64,000 bases of DNA from Eubacterium sp. MSJ-33. GTDB taxonomy: Bacteria; Bacillota; Clostridia; Lachnospirales; Lachnospiraceae. Position numbers and translations under genes: made by a program. Below the pieces are notes generated by a model, which saw only the letters and a program-made list of their open reading frames with translations, had not been told where the DNA came from and ran no database searches. Shown here in pieces: positions 39,921 to 49,780 of this stretch (positions are counted from its first letter, which is position 1; every line of letters starts with the position of its first letter). The stretch covers positions 870,001-934,000 of the forward strand of contig NZ_CP076562.1 in assembly GCF_022174665.1 (NCBI RefSeq), given 5' to 3'.

Positions 39921-41150
39921 TCAATTATACAGGTCATCCGTTGTCTTCTGTACAGTTTTTACACCTTCCACCGCCTCATCGAGATATGGAAATGCAATGT
40001 AATCCTGCATCGTCAGACCACCAAGTACCAAAACAGCGTCTCCGGATGTTTTATTGCCAACCTTAATGTAGGTCTTCTTCAATCTTCCGTCAACATCCTT
40101 CATAACATAGTAGTTGCTTCCTTCCTGCTTCATAAATGCTTTCGACAGATAAAAACCTCCACTTGTATCCTCTGAACCGGAATTCAAGGTTATCTCCATA
40201 TACATATTCTGACTGATATCCGTTGCATCGTTTAACGCAATCTTGATCGGATAATATGTCTCAACTTTGGAATTATAATTGCTATATCCATCTGCCGGAA
40301 ATGTAGAAATCTCCGTGATTGTACCATCATAATTCATTCCTGTATCATAACAGTACATGGATACGGTATCTCCTACCCTGACTGTTGACATCGCAAGTTC
40401 TCCGATCTGGCTCTCTACCAGATATCCATCTGCCGCGCTGACAACAAGAACCGGATTTCCACTGGAAGCAGCTTCATCCGCAGTTGTTACACTCTTAACC
40501 ACACCATCAAAATTCGCAAGCACTTCTCCCGTTGAGTTCTGCAGTTCCTCCATCTGAAGCTTGACCTGCGCAATCTCGTACTGTGTCTGCATCGATTTGA
40601 TTTCCTGCTCCTTCTGTGCAATCTGTTTTTTCAGTTCCTCCCTTGTCGGAGGCACATCTACATCCGGAATTTCATCCGGCTTGGGTGCATCAGAATCAGT
40701 TGCAATAATTGGTGCCTCAGTTGTCGGAATATCTTCTAACGGTGTTGTCTGCTTTAATTTTTCAAGTTCCCGTTGTGCATCAATAATTGACACACGTGAC
40801 AACTCCAGTTCTGATTTTTGCAGTTGCAGCTGAAGATCATTTGCTGTCGTATCATAGACTAAAAGTACATCTCCCGCCTTTACGCTCTGTCCTTCCGTTA
40901 CCTTAATCTCCGAAACAGACTGTTTCTTTCCGACATAGACCTTCTGCTCTGAATTCACTGTAACATTTCCGCTCAATGTACTGTTATCCCACATATTTGA
41001 CGCATCATATCCAATCTCACTAACAGCATACACACCCACAGTCTTACTGTTCTGATTCTTCTGTTTTAAAAAATGAAGCGCAAAATAAATACCAGCGAGC
41101 ACAACAATACAGGAAATAACAATAATAATGATTTTCTTCGTCTTATTCAT
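39921..41150 (-). CDS. Efflux adaptor protein 2 (MacA/HlyD type)
   Basis: 409 residues from ATG 41150 (GGAGGTGATGAGC). N-terminal membrane anchor (IIIIVISCIVVLAGIYFAL), lipoyl/biotinyl-like half (VTEGQSVKAGDVLLVYDTT), a coiled-coil hairpin (residues ~105-210), then beta-barrel parts. The hairpin contains a Pro/Asp/Thr-rich insert (DSDAPKPDEIPDVDVPP). It lies between the ATPase and permease genes. Confidence 0.9.
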   Translation of the reverse strand: MNKTKKIIIIVISCIVVLAGIYFALHFLKQKNQNSKTVGVYAVSEIGYDASNMWDNSTLSGNVTVNSEQKVYVGKKQSVSEIKVTEGQSVKAGDVLLVYDTTANDLQLQLQKSELELSRVSIIDAQRELEKLKQTTPLEDIPTTEAPIIATDSDAPKPDEIPDVDVPPTREELKKQIAQKEQEIKSMQTQYEIAQVKLQMEELQNSTGEVLANFDGVVKSVTTADEAASSGNPVLVVSAADGYLVESQIGELAMSTVRVGDTVSMYCYDTGMNYDGTITEISTFPADGYSNYNSKVETYYPIKIALNDATDISQNMYMEITLNSGSEDTSGGFYLSKAFMKQEGSNYYVMKDVDGRLKKTYIKVGNKTSGDAVLVLGGLTMQDYIAFPYLDEAVEGVKTVQKTTDDLYN

Positions 41151-41922
41151 GCTCATCACCTCCGGTCACCGGGGTTTGTGCCTGTTCTGGCTGTACAACT
41201 TCTGTCAAATTATCCTGTTCCTTCTGCGCTGACGCTGCATTCACAGGTTGTGCATCTCCCTCATATAATTCGCCATCAATGATTTTTACTACACGGTCCG
41301 CATAAGACGCGATCTCATCCGAGTGCGTTATCATAATGATTGTAACCCCCTGCTTATGAAGGGTATCAAACAACTCCATAACCTGCAGTCCGGATTTGGA
41401 ATCAAGGGCTCCTGTTGGTTCATCAGCAAGCAGAATCTTCGGATCTGCCACCATTGCACGCGCAATTGCCACACGTTGCTTCTGTCCACCGGAAAGCTGT
41501 GTCGGTTTGAAATTGACACGATCTGCCAGATCAACCATCTCAAGCATTTCTTTCGCCTTTTGTTTTCTCTTTTTAATCGGCACCTTTGCATACTGTAGCG
41601 GAAGTGCTACATTGTCGAGCGCGCTCTGTCTTGGCAGCAAATTAAAATTCTGAAATACAAATCCAATCTTTTGATTCCGTACTGCCGACAGTTCTTTATC
41701 TTTGCATTTCTCAATCTCCACGTCATCAAGCAGATACGTTCCGGATGTTGGTTTATCAATACATCCAATAATGTTCATCAAGGTAGACTTTCCTGAACCG
41801 GACGGTCCCATGATTGCCACATATTCGCCCTCTTCTACACAGAGGTTGATATCTTTTAATACAGGGACTTCCATCGTACCCTGAATGTAATTTTTATAGA
41901 TATTTTTGAGTTCCAGTAACAC
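41143..41922 (-). CDS. ABC transporter ATPase, MacB/LolD type
   Basis: 259 residues, GTG start 41922 (GAGGTGGTGCAATA). Walker [11 protein letters not shown]-loop [10 protein letters not shown], signature [14 protein letters not shown], Walker [13 protein letters not shown], switch [12 protein letters not shown] Gln/Glu-rich tail of about 35 residues follows the domain. Works with the permease 38612..39901. Confidence 0.95.
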   Translation of the reverse strand: MLLELKNIYKNYIQGTMEVPVLKDINLCVEEGEYVAIMGPSGSGKSTLMNIIGCIDKPTSGTYLLDDVEIEKCKDKELSAVRNQKIGFVFQNFNLLPRQSALDNVALPLQYAKVPIKKRKQKAKEMLEMVDLADRVNFKPTQLSGGQKQRVAIARAMVADPKILLADEPTGALDSKSGLQVMELFDTLHKQGVTIIMITHSDEIASYADRVVKIIDGELYEGDAQPVNAASAQKEQDNLTEVVQPEQAQTPVTGGDEHE

Positions 41923-43337
41923 TATTGCACCACCTCGCTATCGCTGTCTGGCACAGGCTCTTCCTCCGGTGCAACCTCTTCAACCGAACCGTCAATACTA
42001 TCCATATTGGCGCCATCATCAATGTTATTTATGATGCCATCATCTGTATAACCGTCCATGCTGCCATCATCCGTGTATCCATCATCATAAAAGGCATCTC
42101 CGCCGGTTGCATCCTCTATCGTATCGTCAATCACAACGTCCTCATAGTTATGTGTGACCTTCATGCCTTCCTTCACACGGTCTTCCGGGTATGCAATATA
42201 ATCATCCTCTGTGAGTCCGGAAAGAATCTGATACCGCATCAAATTCTCGTCATATTCCCCAAGTTCTACCTTACGCTTCTCAATATAACCCTTGGCATTT
42301 TCTGCCCATACATAAGCGCCATCATCCTCCTGCATGATATAGAAATCATCCAGCCATAAACCTTCCTTTACATCACCCTGACCATAATCCGCCTCTACAT
42401 ACACATGCTGTCCAAGCATCAGACCATCTGTGTTGTCCAGACTAATATAAAATGGGTACTTTGTTGCTGTTGTTCCACCGGAGCCCATAAAATAACCATC
42501 GTTATTTCCATTGTCCGGATGTTCGAGATCAATCTTCGATACAGTACCTGTCCATGTAGAATCATCTACTCTGGAACGGATAATCATACTCTGTCCTTCG
42601 GACATACTACGGACTGTCAGCTCACTTGCGGTTGCCTTGATTCTATAATCACCCTTTGCCATGATTGTGATATAAGCATTGCTTGTAGAGTCTGAACTGT
42701 TGTTTGAATTATCATAGTTACTGTTATCATCGGAACTACTTGTCGAATTATTTTCATTAATCGTCTTAATAATGCCATCCATCGGTGCTACAACCTTTGT
42801 ATTCTCCATGGATAACTTCTGGCGGTCAATCTCTAATTGCTTTGCACTTGCATCATAGTTTGCCTGATTAACCTGTGCCTGCAAATTCTGAATCTGCGCA
42901 CTGTAGCCTAACTGTTCTTCGGCCGGCGCTGCTGCCTTCTCTGTTGTGAGTGAAGCAATCTGCTGGTTCAATGTTGCTATATTATTGTTGATGCTCGTAA
43001 GCTCCAATTCCAACTGGCGAAGCTGTAATTCCATTGACTCTGTATCATATTCAAATAAGACATCGCCTGCCTTGACTTCATCTTCTTCTTTTACATATAA
43101 TTCCTTAATCTTCTTATCACTGTCTCGATTGACGCCTTTTACTTCCTGTGATTCCACAGTTCCCATATACCGGCTTTCCATGAGATCATATCCACCATTT
43201 AATTCAGATATCTTTGTTGCATATACTAGTTCCTCGTCAGATGTCTTTTTATTATGCAGAACATAATAGATAACACCGGCTGCACCTGCAAGAACCAGCA
43301 GCACTACAATTAAAATAATGATTCCTTTTTTCTTCAT
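41922..43337 (-). CDS. Efflux adaptor protein 1 (HlyD type) with acidic tail
   Basis: 471 residues from ATG 43337 (AGAGGTGTGGAA). Membrane anchor (IIILIVVLLVLAGAAGVIYYV), lipoyl half (KAGDVLFEYDTE), coiled-coil hairpin with Gln-rich heptads, Ser/Asn/Asp-rich loop, beta-barrel. The last ~75 residues are highly acidic with repeats such as DDGYTDDGSMDGYTDDG and no known domain. Its stop overlaps the ATPase start. Confidence 0.9.
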   Translation of the reverse strand: MKKKGIIILIVVLLVLAGAAGVIYYVLHNKKTSDEELVYATKISELNGGYDLMESRYMGTVESQEVKGVNRDSDKKIKELYVKEEDEVKAGDVLFEYDTESMELQLRQLELELTSINNNIATLNQQIASLTTEKAAAPAEEQLGYSAQIQNLQAQVNQANYDASAKQLEIDRQKLSMENTKVVAPMDGIIKTINENNSTSSSDDNSNYDNSNNSSDSTSNAYITIMAKGDYRIKATASELTVRSMSEGQSMIIRSRVDDSTWTGTVSKIDLEHPDNGNNDGYFMGSGGTTATKYPFYISLDNTDGLMLGQHVYVEADYGQGDVKEGLWLDDFYIMQEDDGAYVWAENAKGYIEKRKVELGEYDENLMRYQILSGLTEDDYIAYPEDRVKEGMKVTHNYEDVVIDDTIEDATGGDAFYDDGYTDDGSMDGYTDDGIINNIDDGANMDSIDGSVEEVAPEEEPVPDSDSEVVQ

Positions 43338-43347
43338 TTCCACACCT

Positions 43348-44673
43348 CTACTTTTCTTTTTTTATCAGGTGAAACCAATCCTGTATATGCTTTTCATATC
43401 CGAGATTCCCCGGCTTATAGAATGTTCTCCCTACTAACTGATCCGGCAGATACTGCTGCTCCACATAATGATTCTCATAATCGTGGGCATATTTGTATCC
43501 GACATTGCCAAGCTTTGCCGCTCCGGAATAATGTGCATCCCGAAGATGTACCGGCACCTGACAGTTTCCAACCTCTTTCACTGCATGCATCGCATCAAAA
43601 ATCGCATTGACAACCGCGTTACTCTTCGGTGCACACGCCACATAGGTTGCTGCCTGCGTCAGTATGATCTGTGCCTCCGGCATTCCGACACGTTCCACTG
43701 CCTGTGCACATGCCGTTGCAACCTGTATTGCCTGTGGATCCGCATTGCCTACATCCTCACTGGCACAAATCATAATTCTTCTCGCAATAAATGTCACGCT
43801 CTCCCCTGCGTATAACATCTTTGCCAGATAGTATACAGCAGCATCCGGGTCGGACCCGCGCATACTTTTTATAAATGCAGAGATAATATCATAGTGATTA
43901 TCCCCATCTTTATCATATCGTATAGAACGTCTCTGAATGCATTCTTCCGCAACCGAAAGATCAATCACAATCTTCCCGGTCTCCGGGTCACGTTCCGTCG
44001 ACAGGATTCCAAGCTCAACCGCATTTAACGCATGTCTCGCATCCCCCTCCGACATATCAGCTAAAAAATCAACCGCTTCCTCTGTGATCTCTGCATCATA
44101 GCTTCCCATACCTTTTTCTGTATCGGTGACCGCACGATGCACCAATGTTTTGATATTCTCCTTTGACAGCGGTTTTAGCTGAAAAATAGAAGAGCGCGAT
44201 ATCAACGCAGAATTCACTTCAAAATACGGATTCTCCGTTGTCGCGCCTATCAGTATTACCGTTCCATCCTCCACAAACGGGAGAAGATAATCCTGTTGCG
44301 CTTTATTAAATCGATGAATCTCGTCTACAAAAAGAATCGTCTTTTTGCCATACATACCGAGATTGTCTTTGGATTCTTTTACAACTGCCTCAATATCCTT
44401 CTTCCCGGCAGTTGTTGCGTTCAGTTCCTTAAATACCGCGCTCGTCGTATTGGCTATTACCATGGCAAGCGTCGTCTTCCCCGTTCCTGGTGGTCCATAT
44501 AAGATAATGGAGCTTAGCTTATCCGCCTGTATCACACGGTACAGCAGCTTATCCTTTCCAAGAATATGCTCCTGCCCCACTACCTCATCCAATGAAGTCG
44601 GTCGAAGCCGCTTTGCAAGCGGCGATTCTCCTTTCTTCATATTTGTCTCTCGCATATAGTCAAATAAATCCAT
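43348..44673 (-). CDS. rarA: Replication-associated recombination protein A
   Basis: 441 residues. PLAKRLRPTSLDEVVGQEHIL, Walker A LYGPPGTGKTTLA, Walker B LFVDEIHRFNKAQQD, sensor 1 GATTENPYFEVN and the MgsA C-terminal domain with SMRGSDPDAAVYYLAKML and AHDYENHYVEQQYLP. A clamp-loader-like AAA+ ATPase acting at stalled forks. Confidence 0.95.
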   Translation of the reverse strand: MDLFDYMRETNMKKGESPLAKRLRPTSLDEVVGQEHILGKDKLLYRVIQADKLSSIILYGPPGTGKTTLAMVIANTTSAVFKELNATTAGKKDIEAVVKESKDNLGMYGKKTILFVDEIHRFNKAQQDYLLPFVEDGTVILIGATTENPYFEVNSALISRSSIFQLKPLSKENIKTLVHRAVTDTEKGMGSYDAEITEEAVDFLADMSEGDARHALNAVELGILSTERDPETGKIVIDLSVAEECIQRRSIRYDKDGDNHYDIISAFIKSMRGSDPDAAVYYLAKMLYAGESVTFIARRIMICASEDVGNADPQAIQVATACAQAVERVGMPEAQIILTQAATYVACAPKSNAVVNAIFDAMHAVKEVGNCQVPVHLRDAHYSGAAKLGNVGYKYAHDYENHYVEQQYLPDQLVGRTFYKPGNLGYEKHIQDWFHLIKKEK

Positions 44674-44683
44674 TTACCTTTAC

Positions 44684-45073
44684 CTAGATGATCTCAAGCT
44701 TACGAATCAAGCTGTCAAACTTCATGATGTCAATCGGTTTACACATGTACTCCTCATAATCATCACTCGCATAGCTTGCATCAAACCCTTCATCAAGTGC
44801 ACTGATCATAATTACTTTACAGCGCTTGTCCCGCGGTGTACCAAGCTTCCGCTCCGCATCACGAATCGACGCCAGCGCCTTATATCCATCTATCTTTGGC
44901 ATCATAATATCCATACAGATCAAATCAAATCTCTCGTTCGCGCTGACTGCATTTACAAATTCATCCACTGCCGCGATACCATCTCTTGCCAGCACGACTT
45001 CGCCGTACTTTGACAACAACTTCTGCATGAACTTTCCACTCGCCAAATCGTCCTCTGCTACCAATACTTTCAT
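44684..45073 (-). CDS. Stand-alone receiver-domain protein
   Basis: 129 residues, ATG 45073 behind GGGAGGCAGTT. VLVAEDDLASGKFM has the acidic pair, ICMDIMMPKIDG the phosphorylated Asp, VIMISAL the Ser/Thr and CKPID the Lys. No output domain and no neighbouring histidine kinase, so its partner is encoded elsewhere. Confidence 0.92.
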   Translation of the reverse strand: MKVLVAEDDLASGKFMQKLLSKYGEVVLARDGIAAVDEFVNAVSANERFDLICMDIMMPKIDGYKALASIRDAERKLGTPRDKRCKVIMISALDEGFDASYASDDYEEYMCKPIDIMKFDSLIRKLEII

Positions 45074-45100
45074 AACTGCCTCCCAATCCTGTTTTCACGC

Positions 45101-45694
45101 TTATTTTTCTATCCGAAGTAAACCCATCCACTTCCGAACATTATCCATATATTCTTCTTTGAATGATTTTTTATGGTAAAAAATTCTGCGTTCCAGTATA
45201 TGGCTCATCGCCATACCTGTCACATTATTTGCCAAAACAGACGCAGAAAATACATCTGAGATTTCTCCTGCATCCATTGCGTTTTGGAACAACTGCTCTA
45301 GAAATACCAAACGTTCGGTAATGCACCATGCAATCTTCTCCCGCGTTTCCATGATGTGTAATAGCTCCTCATATTGAAGCATCAATGTTGAGATCGCGTA
45401 ATAATTATCATAATAGGTCGCATACGCTTCCAGATACTCCATTATCTTCTCCACATTTGATGTTTCTTTTGCCTGCACGGTCTGACGAATTCCTTTGTCA
45501 AACTTGGAATATGTCTCGACCACCTCCACTAGCACTTCATCAATACCGCCAAAGTATTTATACAAAAGTGTCTCGGACATATTTTCCTTCAATGCAAGAT
45601 TTTTAGTTGTAAGAGCTGATAATCCGGATTCGCTGATAATTTCGACTGCAGATGCAATTATTCTGTCTTTTCTTGAAACAAAGCTATCCCCCAA
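45101..45694 (-). CDS. TetR-family regulator
   Basis: 197 residues, TTG start 45694 with GGACGGAGAGGAAAAATA upstream. HTH at about 10-55 (SALTTKNLALKENMSETLLYKYFG); the ligand domain follows and ends RKWMGLLRIEK. It is the first of a co-directional series (receiver, rarA, transporter) and may control the efflux genes. Confidence 0.88.
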   Translation of the reverse strand: MGDSFVSRKDRIIASAVEIISESGLSALTTKNLALKENMSETLLYKYFGGIDEVLVEVVETYSKFDKGIRQTVQAKETSNVEKIMEYLEAYATYYDNYYAISTLMLQYEELLHIMETREKIAWCITERLVFLEQLFQNAMDAGEISDVFSASVLANNVTGMAMSHILERRIFYHKKSFKEEYMDNVRKWMGLLRIEK

Positions 45695-45771
45695 TATTTT
45701 TCCTCTCCGTCCTGTTTTATCATATGTTCATTCTATGCCATTTGCCTTGTTTTGTCAATAAAATACAAAAA

Positions 45772-45803
45772 TAGGAGCCATCCGTTTTAAACGGTGACTC
45801 CTA
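45772..45803 (-). terminator. Terminator of the cold-shock gene
   Basis: Minus strand: TAGGAGTCACCGTTT / AACGGATGGCTCCTA with a short loop and one mismatch, followed by TTTTTGTATTTT. It lies about 105 bases after the csp stop. Confidence 0.78.
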
Positions 45804-45908
45804 CTTTGTTTCACTCAATAAATATAACAAATCCCAATTCAAAATTCAGTATAACAATGCATGCAGAATCTATAAAATATAGGTACCCTGTTACTTGATT
45901 AAGTTAAA

Positions 45909-46112
45909 CTACTTGATAACAGTTACGTTTGTAGCCTGTGGTCCCTTCTCGCCATCAACAACATCAAACTCAACCTGCTGGTTCTCTTCAAGGTTCTTGT
46001 AACCTTCCATGTTAAGACCAGAGTAATGTACGAATACATCCTTGCCGTTCTCATCTGTGATGAAACCAAAACCCTTCTGACCGTTGAACCACTTTACTGT
46101 ACCTTTTGTCAT
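45909..46112 (-). CDS. csp: Cold-shock protein
   Basis: 67 residues. RNP1 KGFGFIT and RNP2 VFVHYS in a single S1-like barrel ([14 protein letters not shown]). Single-stranded nucleic-acid chaperone. GGAGGATTTGTC precedes the ATG. The leader folds as AAACGCATTT / AAATGCGATTT upstream of the Shine-Dalgarno. Confidence 0.97.
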   Translation of the reverse strand: MTKGTVKWFNGQKGFGFITDENGKDVFVHYSGLNMEGYKNLEENQQVEFDVVDGEKGPQATNVTVIK

Positions 46113-46163
46113 GACAAATCCTCCAATTTTTAAAATCGCATTTCTATCTGAAAATGCGTTTTA

Positions 46164-46192
46164 ACAATAGCACACACACGTCCATTCGTCAA
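46164..46192 (-). promoter_or_regulatory. csp promoter
   Basis: Minus strand: TTGACG at 46192..46187, 17 bases, TATTGT at 46169..46164, giving a leader of about 45 bases. Confidence 0.68.
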
Positions 46193-46196
46193 GCGT

Positions 46197-47093
46197 TTAT
46201 GCTACAATATTTCCCAATTCTTTGTCATAAAAATAGACCTCATCTGACAAAAAATCAGTGTCTGAAACGACAAATTCATTTACTTCACGCAAGGTATTTT
46301 CCAGCAGAGTTTTTTCTCTTTTTTCGTTTGTCAGGCAGAGCAGTACCTCATTGACGCTGGATGGAACAATATACACATTTTTTCCCATCTGTTCTGCAAA
46401 CTCCGCGACCACATCCTTATAGATCATCATCGTGGCCCCGTATATAAACTGCTGGTTGGACAAAATATAGACCTCTGGTTCTTCCGGGTAGGACTGTTCC
46501 TGTGGATACCGTGATTCCAGAAACTGATCTAACCGCATCAGAAATGGCGGAAATAACCGTAACGTATTTTCTCTCGCCACGTTATACAGTTCTTCCACTG
46601 TGATTGCAGCATTCTTCAGATTATCATAATTAATCAATGCAGATGCAATCCCGGCTTCATCCTTCCGTACCAGATAGCGGAATGTAATTGCCATATCATG
46701 AAATAGTATGTATGGACACTTCTCTAACATCTCCCGGTTGCGTTCATAATTTACAAGCCGTAAAAATACATGCTCCCGTATTGCGTCCATGTCAACAGCC
46801 AGCGTCTCCTGCTGTTCCATACATGCACGAATGCGTTGGTATTCTGTTGCAATCAGAGATAACACCTGCTCTATCGACTGGTTCTGCCTTACCATATACG
46901 CATGATACTGTTCCAGATAAATGGTCGGAGAAACACATTCTCCACACTGCAGAATAACCAGGCCTACATGTTCCACGCCATTGTTATGACATACGGTTTC
47001 CAAGCGGATCTGCTCAATTTCATACTGTAGTAGATATTCGCCAATGCTGTTTTGAACAGCATCGCAAAAAGATTTAAAATCCATACGCTCCAT
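46197..47093 (-). CDS. DUF5688 protein
   Basis: 298 residues. The central EKCPYILFHDMAITFRYLV, the ITVEELYNVARENTLRLFPP region and the late YIVPSSVNEVLL are typical of DUF5688, common in Lachnospiraceae genomes and of unknown function. Soluble, no signal peptide. AAAGGAGTTTTAAGT precedes the ATG. Confidence 0.9.
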   Translation of the reverse strand: MERMDFKSFCDAVQNSIGEYLLQYEIEQIRLETVCHNNGVEHVGLVILQCGECVSPTIYLEQYHAYMVRQNQSIEQVLSLIATEYQRIRACMEQQETLAVDMDAIREHVFLRLVNYERNREMLEKCPYILFHDMAITFRYLVRKDEAGIASALINYDNLKNAAITVEELYNVARENTLRLFPPFLMRLDQFLESRYPQEQSYPEEPEVYILSNQQFIYGATMMIYKDVVAEFAEQMGKNVYIVPSSVNEVLLCLTNEKREKTLLENTLREVNEFVVSDTDFLSDEVYFYDKELGNIVA

Positions 47094-47171
47094 ACTTAAA
47101 ACTCCTTTATGTTTCTAAATAATTCGCGTAGGAAAATCCAGACCGGACATGTCTGAATGATGACAAACTCT

Positions 47172-47200
47172 ATTATATTTTCTTTTTCAGCAAAGCACAA
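47172..47200 (-). promoter_or_regulatory. Promoter of the DUF5688 gene
   Basis: Minus strand: TTGTGC at 47200..47195, 17 bases, TATAAT at 47177..47172. The ~70-base leader contains CAGAC..GTCTG. Confidence 0.62.
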
Positions 47201-47204
47201 CCAC

Positions 47205-48251
47205 TTATAGTAAAGTTTTTAAAAATGCAACAAATAATTGCATTTCTTCATCTGTTCCAATACTGATACGCAGATAGTTATCAATACGCGGCTTGTCAAA
47301 ATACCGGACAAATATTTTATGTTCTCTTGCTTTTTCAAATATCTCTTTTGCCGGAATTGTCTTATGTGACGCAAATACAAAATTAGCACTTGATGGAAGT
47401 ACCGTAAACCCAAGTTCTTCTATTTCCTTCACAAACCAGGTTCTTGTATCTACTACCTTCTTGACCATCTTCTTGAAATAGTCATCCGCTTTGATTGAGC
47501 ATGTTCCAAGCTCAATACTGGTCAAATCCATCGTATAAGAATTGTAGGAATATTTTACATCATTTAAATAACCAATCAGCTTTTCATTTCCTATCGCATA
47601 TCCAATACGAAGTCCTGCCATCGAACGTGATTTCGAGAAAGTACGCACAACAAGCAGATTGTCAAACTCATCAAGAAGAGGCAGTGCTGTCTGTCCGCCG
47701 AAGTCCACATATGCCTCATCCACGATCACAATCACATCCGGGTTGTGGCTGACGATATCACGCACGAATTCAACCGGCTCTGCAATTCCGGTCGGTGCAT
47801 TCGGGTTCGGAAATACAACACCACCATTTTCACCATAATAATCGGATGCATGAATACGGAAGTTCACATCGAGTGGTTTTGTCTCGTACGGAATCCGGAG
47901 CATATCTGCCCACACGTCATAAAATGAATATGTAATATCCGGGAAGAAGATTGGCTTTCCCGAATTGAAAAACGTCATAAAGGACATCGCAAGCACATCA
48001 TCACTTCCAACACCGACAAACACCTGCTTTTTATCCACACCATGATACTGTGCAATCGCCTCAACTAATTTCGTTGCTGCCGGATCCGGATACAGACGCA
48101 GATTCGCTAATTCCACCTGCTTATCCAGCACTTCCGGTGCCGGTGGGTATGGATTTTCATTTGTATTCAGCTTGATAATGTCCTGTTCCTTCGGCTGTTC
48201 GCCCGGTACATACGGCACAACCTTTCGTATATTTGCTTCCCAGTTTCCCAT
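47205..48251 (-). CDS. hisC: Histidinol-phosphate aminotransferase
   Basis: 348 residues. LNTNENPYPPAPEV start, GVGSDDVLAMSFM, FPNPNAPTGIAEP, IVDEAYVDFGG and the PLP lysine in FSKSRSMAGLRIGYAIG; ends LRISIGTDEEM. Converts imidazole-acetol phosphate to histidinol phosphate. No other his genes are next to it. Confidence 0.93.
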   Translation of the reverse strand: MGNWEANIRKVVPYVPGEQPKEQDIIKLNTNENPYPPAPEVLDKQVELANLRLYPDPAATKLVEAIAQYHGVDKKQVFVGVGSDDVLAMSFMTFFNSGKPIFFPDITYSFYDVWADMLRIPYETKPLDVNFRIHASDYYGENGGVVFPNPNAPTGIAEPVEFVRDIVSHNPDVIVIVDEAYVDFGGQTALPLLDEFDNLLVVRTFSKSRSMAGLRIGYAIGNEKLIGYLNDVKYSYNSYTMDLTSIELGTCSIKADDYFKKMVKKVVDTRTWFVKEIEELGFTVLPSSANFVFASHKTIPAKEIFEKAREHKIFVRYFDKPRIDNYLRISIGTDEEMQLFVAFLKTLL

Positions 48252-48292
48252 AAGTCTCGTTCCTCCGTTTTCTAGGCTGTTTGTATTTCCAT

Positions 48293-49750
48293 TTATTTCA
48301 GTCTCTTTAAGATTTCAAGAGTATATTCCCACGTTCTCTGCACGCTGTCAACATGCAATCTCTCGTTCGGTGTGTGGATATCATACATCTGCGGGCCATA
48401 TGATACGCAATCCAGGTCTTTCATCTTATCCATAAATAGACCACATTCCACTCCTGCATGAATCACATCCAGTTTTGGTTTTTCTCCGTATAGTTCCTCG
48501 TAAACAGCAACCATCACATCACGTAACTTTGAATCCTGCTTATACTCCCATGCCGGGTATGCACCACTCTCCGTATACATTCCTCCCAAACGCTCACACA
48601 ATGCTCGAATCTGTAAAGCAAGAAGATTCTTCTCACTGCCAACGCTGCTGCGCACAGAAAAGCCCATCTGCACTTCATCTTGTTTCATCGTGAGAATGCC
48701 AAGATTGAGTGACGTCTGTACCAGTCCCGGCATTGCATCACTCATCTTCTGCACACCGTTTGGAAGCAGAAAAAGCGCATCGATAATTGCATCGCCACTC
48801 GCACGGTTCATCGTCTCTACCACTGCCTCTGTGCATTCTTTCATCTTCAATGTCACATCCGGATCACTTACCTCATATTCATGGCTGATCGCGGCCTGCA
48901 GCGTCTGCACTGCCCGCTGTATGGCAGGCTGTTTTTCTGTTTCTGCGACAAATACTGCCTGTGCCGCACGTGGAATCGCATTATCCTTCTTGCCTCCATC
49001 GATTGACACAAGCCGGATATCTGCCACTGCCTGTATCGCTTTCAATGTTCTGCCAAGCACCTTGTTTGCATTTGCCCGCTGTTTAATAATCTCCATGCCG
49101 GAATGCCCACCGAGTAATCCATCCACGTCAAGCTGCATACATACCGGATGTGCCAGATCACAATTTTCCCACTGAACCGGCATATGGCAGACAGCCGTCA
49201 TACCACCGGCACAACCAACCAGAAGCTGACCTTCGTCTTCAGAATCAAGATTCAGCATATACGACGCCTGCAGATCTTCTGTTGTGATTCCTGCCGCGCC
49301 AAGCATACCGATTTCCTCGTCGACCGTAATCACAACTTCAAGTGCCGGATGAGGAATATCATCGGCATCTAAGATTGCTAGCGCAAATGCAACTGCGATA
49401 CCATCATCCCCGCCAAGGGTTGTCCGATCCGCATGGATTACATTTTCATCGAGCACCAGATCCAATCCCTGCGTATGAAAATCAATCTCCTTGTCATCCG
49501 TCTTCTCACAGACCATATCCATATGCCCCTGGATCATCACGACCGGTGCATCCTCATAGCCTCTTGTTGCCGGCTTCTTCATGATGACATTTCCAAGTGT
49601 ATCCTGTCTGACATAGAGATTTCGTTTTTTCGCAAATGCAGCCAGATAATCACTGATTGCCTGTGTGTCTGAAGATCCATGCGGAATCCCACAGATTTCC
49701 TCAAAATAACGAAAGACCGCTTTCGGTTCTAACTGTGCAAGCACTGCCAT
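48293..49750 (-). CDS. pepD: Aminoacyl-histidine dipeptidase
   Basis: 485 residues from ATG 49750 (GGAGGCAGAAAA). M20 metal-ligand motifs MIQGHMDMV, GGDDGIAVAFALA and DEEIGMLGA; IHAGVECGLF near the end. EICGIPHGSSDTQAI marks the PepD group. Cleaves Xaa-His and other dipeptides. Confidence 0.94.
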   Translation of the reverse strand: MAVLAQLEPKAVFRYFEEICGIPHGSSDTQAISDYLAAFAKKRNLYVRQDTLGNVIMKKPATRGYEDAPVVMIQGHMDMVCEKTDDKEIDFHTQGLDLVLDENVIHADRTTLGGDDGIAVAFALAILDADDIPHPALEVVITVDEEIGMLGAAGITTEDLQASYMLNLDSEDEGQLLVGCAGGMTAVCHMPVQWENCDLAHPVCMQLDVDGLLGGHSGMEIIKQRANANKVLGRTLKAIQAVADIRLVSIDGGKKDNAIPRAAQAVFVAETEKQPAIQRAVQTLQAAISHEYEVSDPDVTLKMKECTEAVVETMNRASGDAIIDALFLLPNGVQKMSDAMPGLVQTSLNLGILTMKQDEVQMGFSVRSSVGSEKNLLALQIRALCERLGGMYTESGAYPAWEYKQDSKLRDVMVAVYEELYGEKPKLDVIHAGVECGLFMDKMKDLDCVSYGPQMYDIHTPNERLHVDSVQRTWEYTLEILKRLK

Positions 49751-49780
49751 TTTTCTGCCTCCTGACAATTCTATATTGTC

